64,000 bases of DNA from Neelides folsomi (taxonomy: Eukaryota; Arthropoda; Collembola; Neelipleona; Neelidae), in the NCBI GenBank assembly GCA_034687125.1, contig JAQGBZ010000099.1, positions 62,001 through 126,000 of the forward strand. Reading direction: 5' to 3'. Positions 63,124 through 64,000 of this stretch are shown one piece after another. The first letter of the stretch is position 1, and each line of letters opens with the position of its first letter. The position numbers and the translations under genes were made by a program. The notes beneath the pieces were generated by a model. The model saw nothing but the letters and a program-made list of their open reading frames with translations. It was not told the DNA's origin and made no database searches.

Positions 63124-64000
63124 CTTCACACTTTCAAAATAATAACCAAAAATTAACCAGTTATTATTTTAACCAGTAATTAACCAGTTCCAAAATTAAC
63201 CAAATATTTTTATTATTATTGTCAGCTCAATCTCCACGTGGGTCTTTGAAGGCGGAGGGGAAGGAACTGATCACTTGTGAGAATGGAATCTCTAAATAAC
63301 CTCGGGAGAGCCAATGGATTTCGTAAATTGGATTCCGACTCAAGACCTTGGCCATCAGAATGAGTAAATAGAAGCGATATAATAAATATATATCTCAGAT
63401 GTGCATCAAAGGTACTTAGCTCCCTGACACGCTGCTCCTGTCTCCCATCACTTACCTACCTTCATTCAATACGACTCCTAAGGGGGGAAATCCAATAACA
63501 AAATCCAATAAGAAATCTTATAGAAAATCTTACAAGTAATTCTTATAAGAAAATCTTATACAAAAGTCCAATGGGCCAAAAGACAGATTTAGGACGAGAG
63601 TTTGAGTTCCATCTTAACTCCCTTTCTTTACCATTATTTATTATACCTGTAATGTCTTACCTGTAATATCTTACCTATGTATATCGTCTCACCTGCAATG
63701 TAATGAACTACCTGTGTTGTGTCTCAAGGGTGTGGTGGTGGCAATGGAGAATTTTTTGCTCTCCAAATTGTCGGCAGGAAGAGGAACAAGAAGCCCAATT
63801 CACTTCAATTCATCCAAGCAAATTCCCCCTTGACTTCTCTCAGTAATTAAAATTAAAACGGTCTTTAAAACCAATACGAAAACAATCCCTTTCTCTTCTT
63901 CATCACATAATCACATTCATCATATGTATGCACCATACATTTATCATATGAATCATATATTGATTCGAACATGTTCAGTTTTTTGTCATTTACCACGCCC
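63124..64000. other. Upstream flank of the Spaetzle-type gene
   Basis: I looked for a signal-peptide exon on the minus strand and found none that works. A hydrophobic frame (LGFLFLFLPTIW, near 63750-63790) has an in-frame stop just upstream and no ATG. An ATG-AAG followed by GTAGGT/GTAAGT donor words occurs near 63445-63460. Several CAGGT donor-like words cluster at 63646-63711. The true first exon may be here or beyond 64000. Confidence 0.5.
63643..63716 (-). repeat. Cluster of five splice-donor-like words
   Basis: On the minus strand the sequence repeats (A/G)CAGGT(A/G) or TAGGTAAGA with spacing of about 14-19 bases; donor-like GTs have their G at 63711, 63692, 63674, 63660 and 63646. It may be a degenerate tandem repeat that happens to resemble donors, or the 3' edge of a 5'-UTR exon with alternative donors. 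Confidence 0.55.

Noticed and set aside
63735-63800. Hydrophobic LGFLFLFLPTIW frame as the Spaetzle signal peptide
   Set aside because: There is an in-frame stop immediately upstream and no ATG, and no donor that keeps phase with the exon at 63123.

Overview
This is a 64 kb piece of an AT-rich eukaryotic nuclear genome, very probably an arthropod and most likely an insect. The case rests on five things: a Spaetzle-type cystine-knot ligand gene, an insect-like alpha-SNAP, a TAF3/BIP2-type TFIID subunit, mariner-type transposon remnants with TA target sites, and many degenerate TTAGG/CCTAA words. Genes are split by short GT-AG introns, often about 60-250 bp. I cannot name the order or species.

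Layout. Positions 1-32244 contain no gene I can recognise: AT-rich sequence alternates with more GC-rich, purine/pyrimidine-skewed blocks, with simple repeats and a few tiny palindromic transposons. From 32 kb on there are five protein genes and one transposase fragment, all on the minus strand. (1) 32245-34892: a secreted 812-residue Lys/Asp/Pro/Ala repeat protein with many dibasic sites and a Ser/Tyr-rich tail, with a TATA/Inr core promoter near 35.1 kb. (2) 48360-49845: alpha-SNAP, five coding exons plus a probable 5'-UTR exon. (3) 50570-50956: an intact open frame holding only the DNA-binding half of a mariner transposase. (4) 51706-53407: an ER fatty-acid-hydroxylase/sterol-desaturase family enzyme, six exons. 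(5) 55319-58574: TAF3, six exons, with histone fold, AT-hook-like motifs and a C-terminal PHD finger. (6) 59406-63123: a Spaetzle-family Toll ligand, four exons found, first exon unresolved. The stretch 35.1-48.3 kb is again gene-free.

Functionally this is a mix of housekeeping genes (membrane fusion, transcription initiation, lipid hydroxylation) and two secreted products. I see no operon-like logic and no defence, toxin or biosynthetic cluster. The most unusual gene is the Lys-Pro-Ala-Asp repeat protein: it looks like a secreted multi-cleavage precursor, it has an internally duplicated Pro-rich module, and I do not recognise its family. Also notable are a family of roughly 80-bp hairpin MITEs with TACAGGGTG ends (five copies, one pair sharing a TA site), the DNA-binding-domain-only mariner frame, AT-hook motifs in TAF3, a perfect 34-bp palindrome in the gene desert, and a cluster of splice-donor-like words upstream of the Spaetzle gene.

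Exon boundaries were worked out by eye from GT-AG sites, reading-phase continuity and family knowledge. They are predictions, not transcript-supported models.
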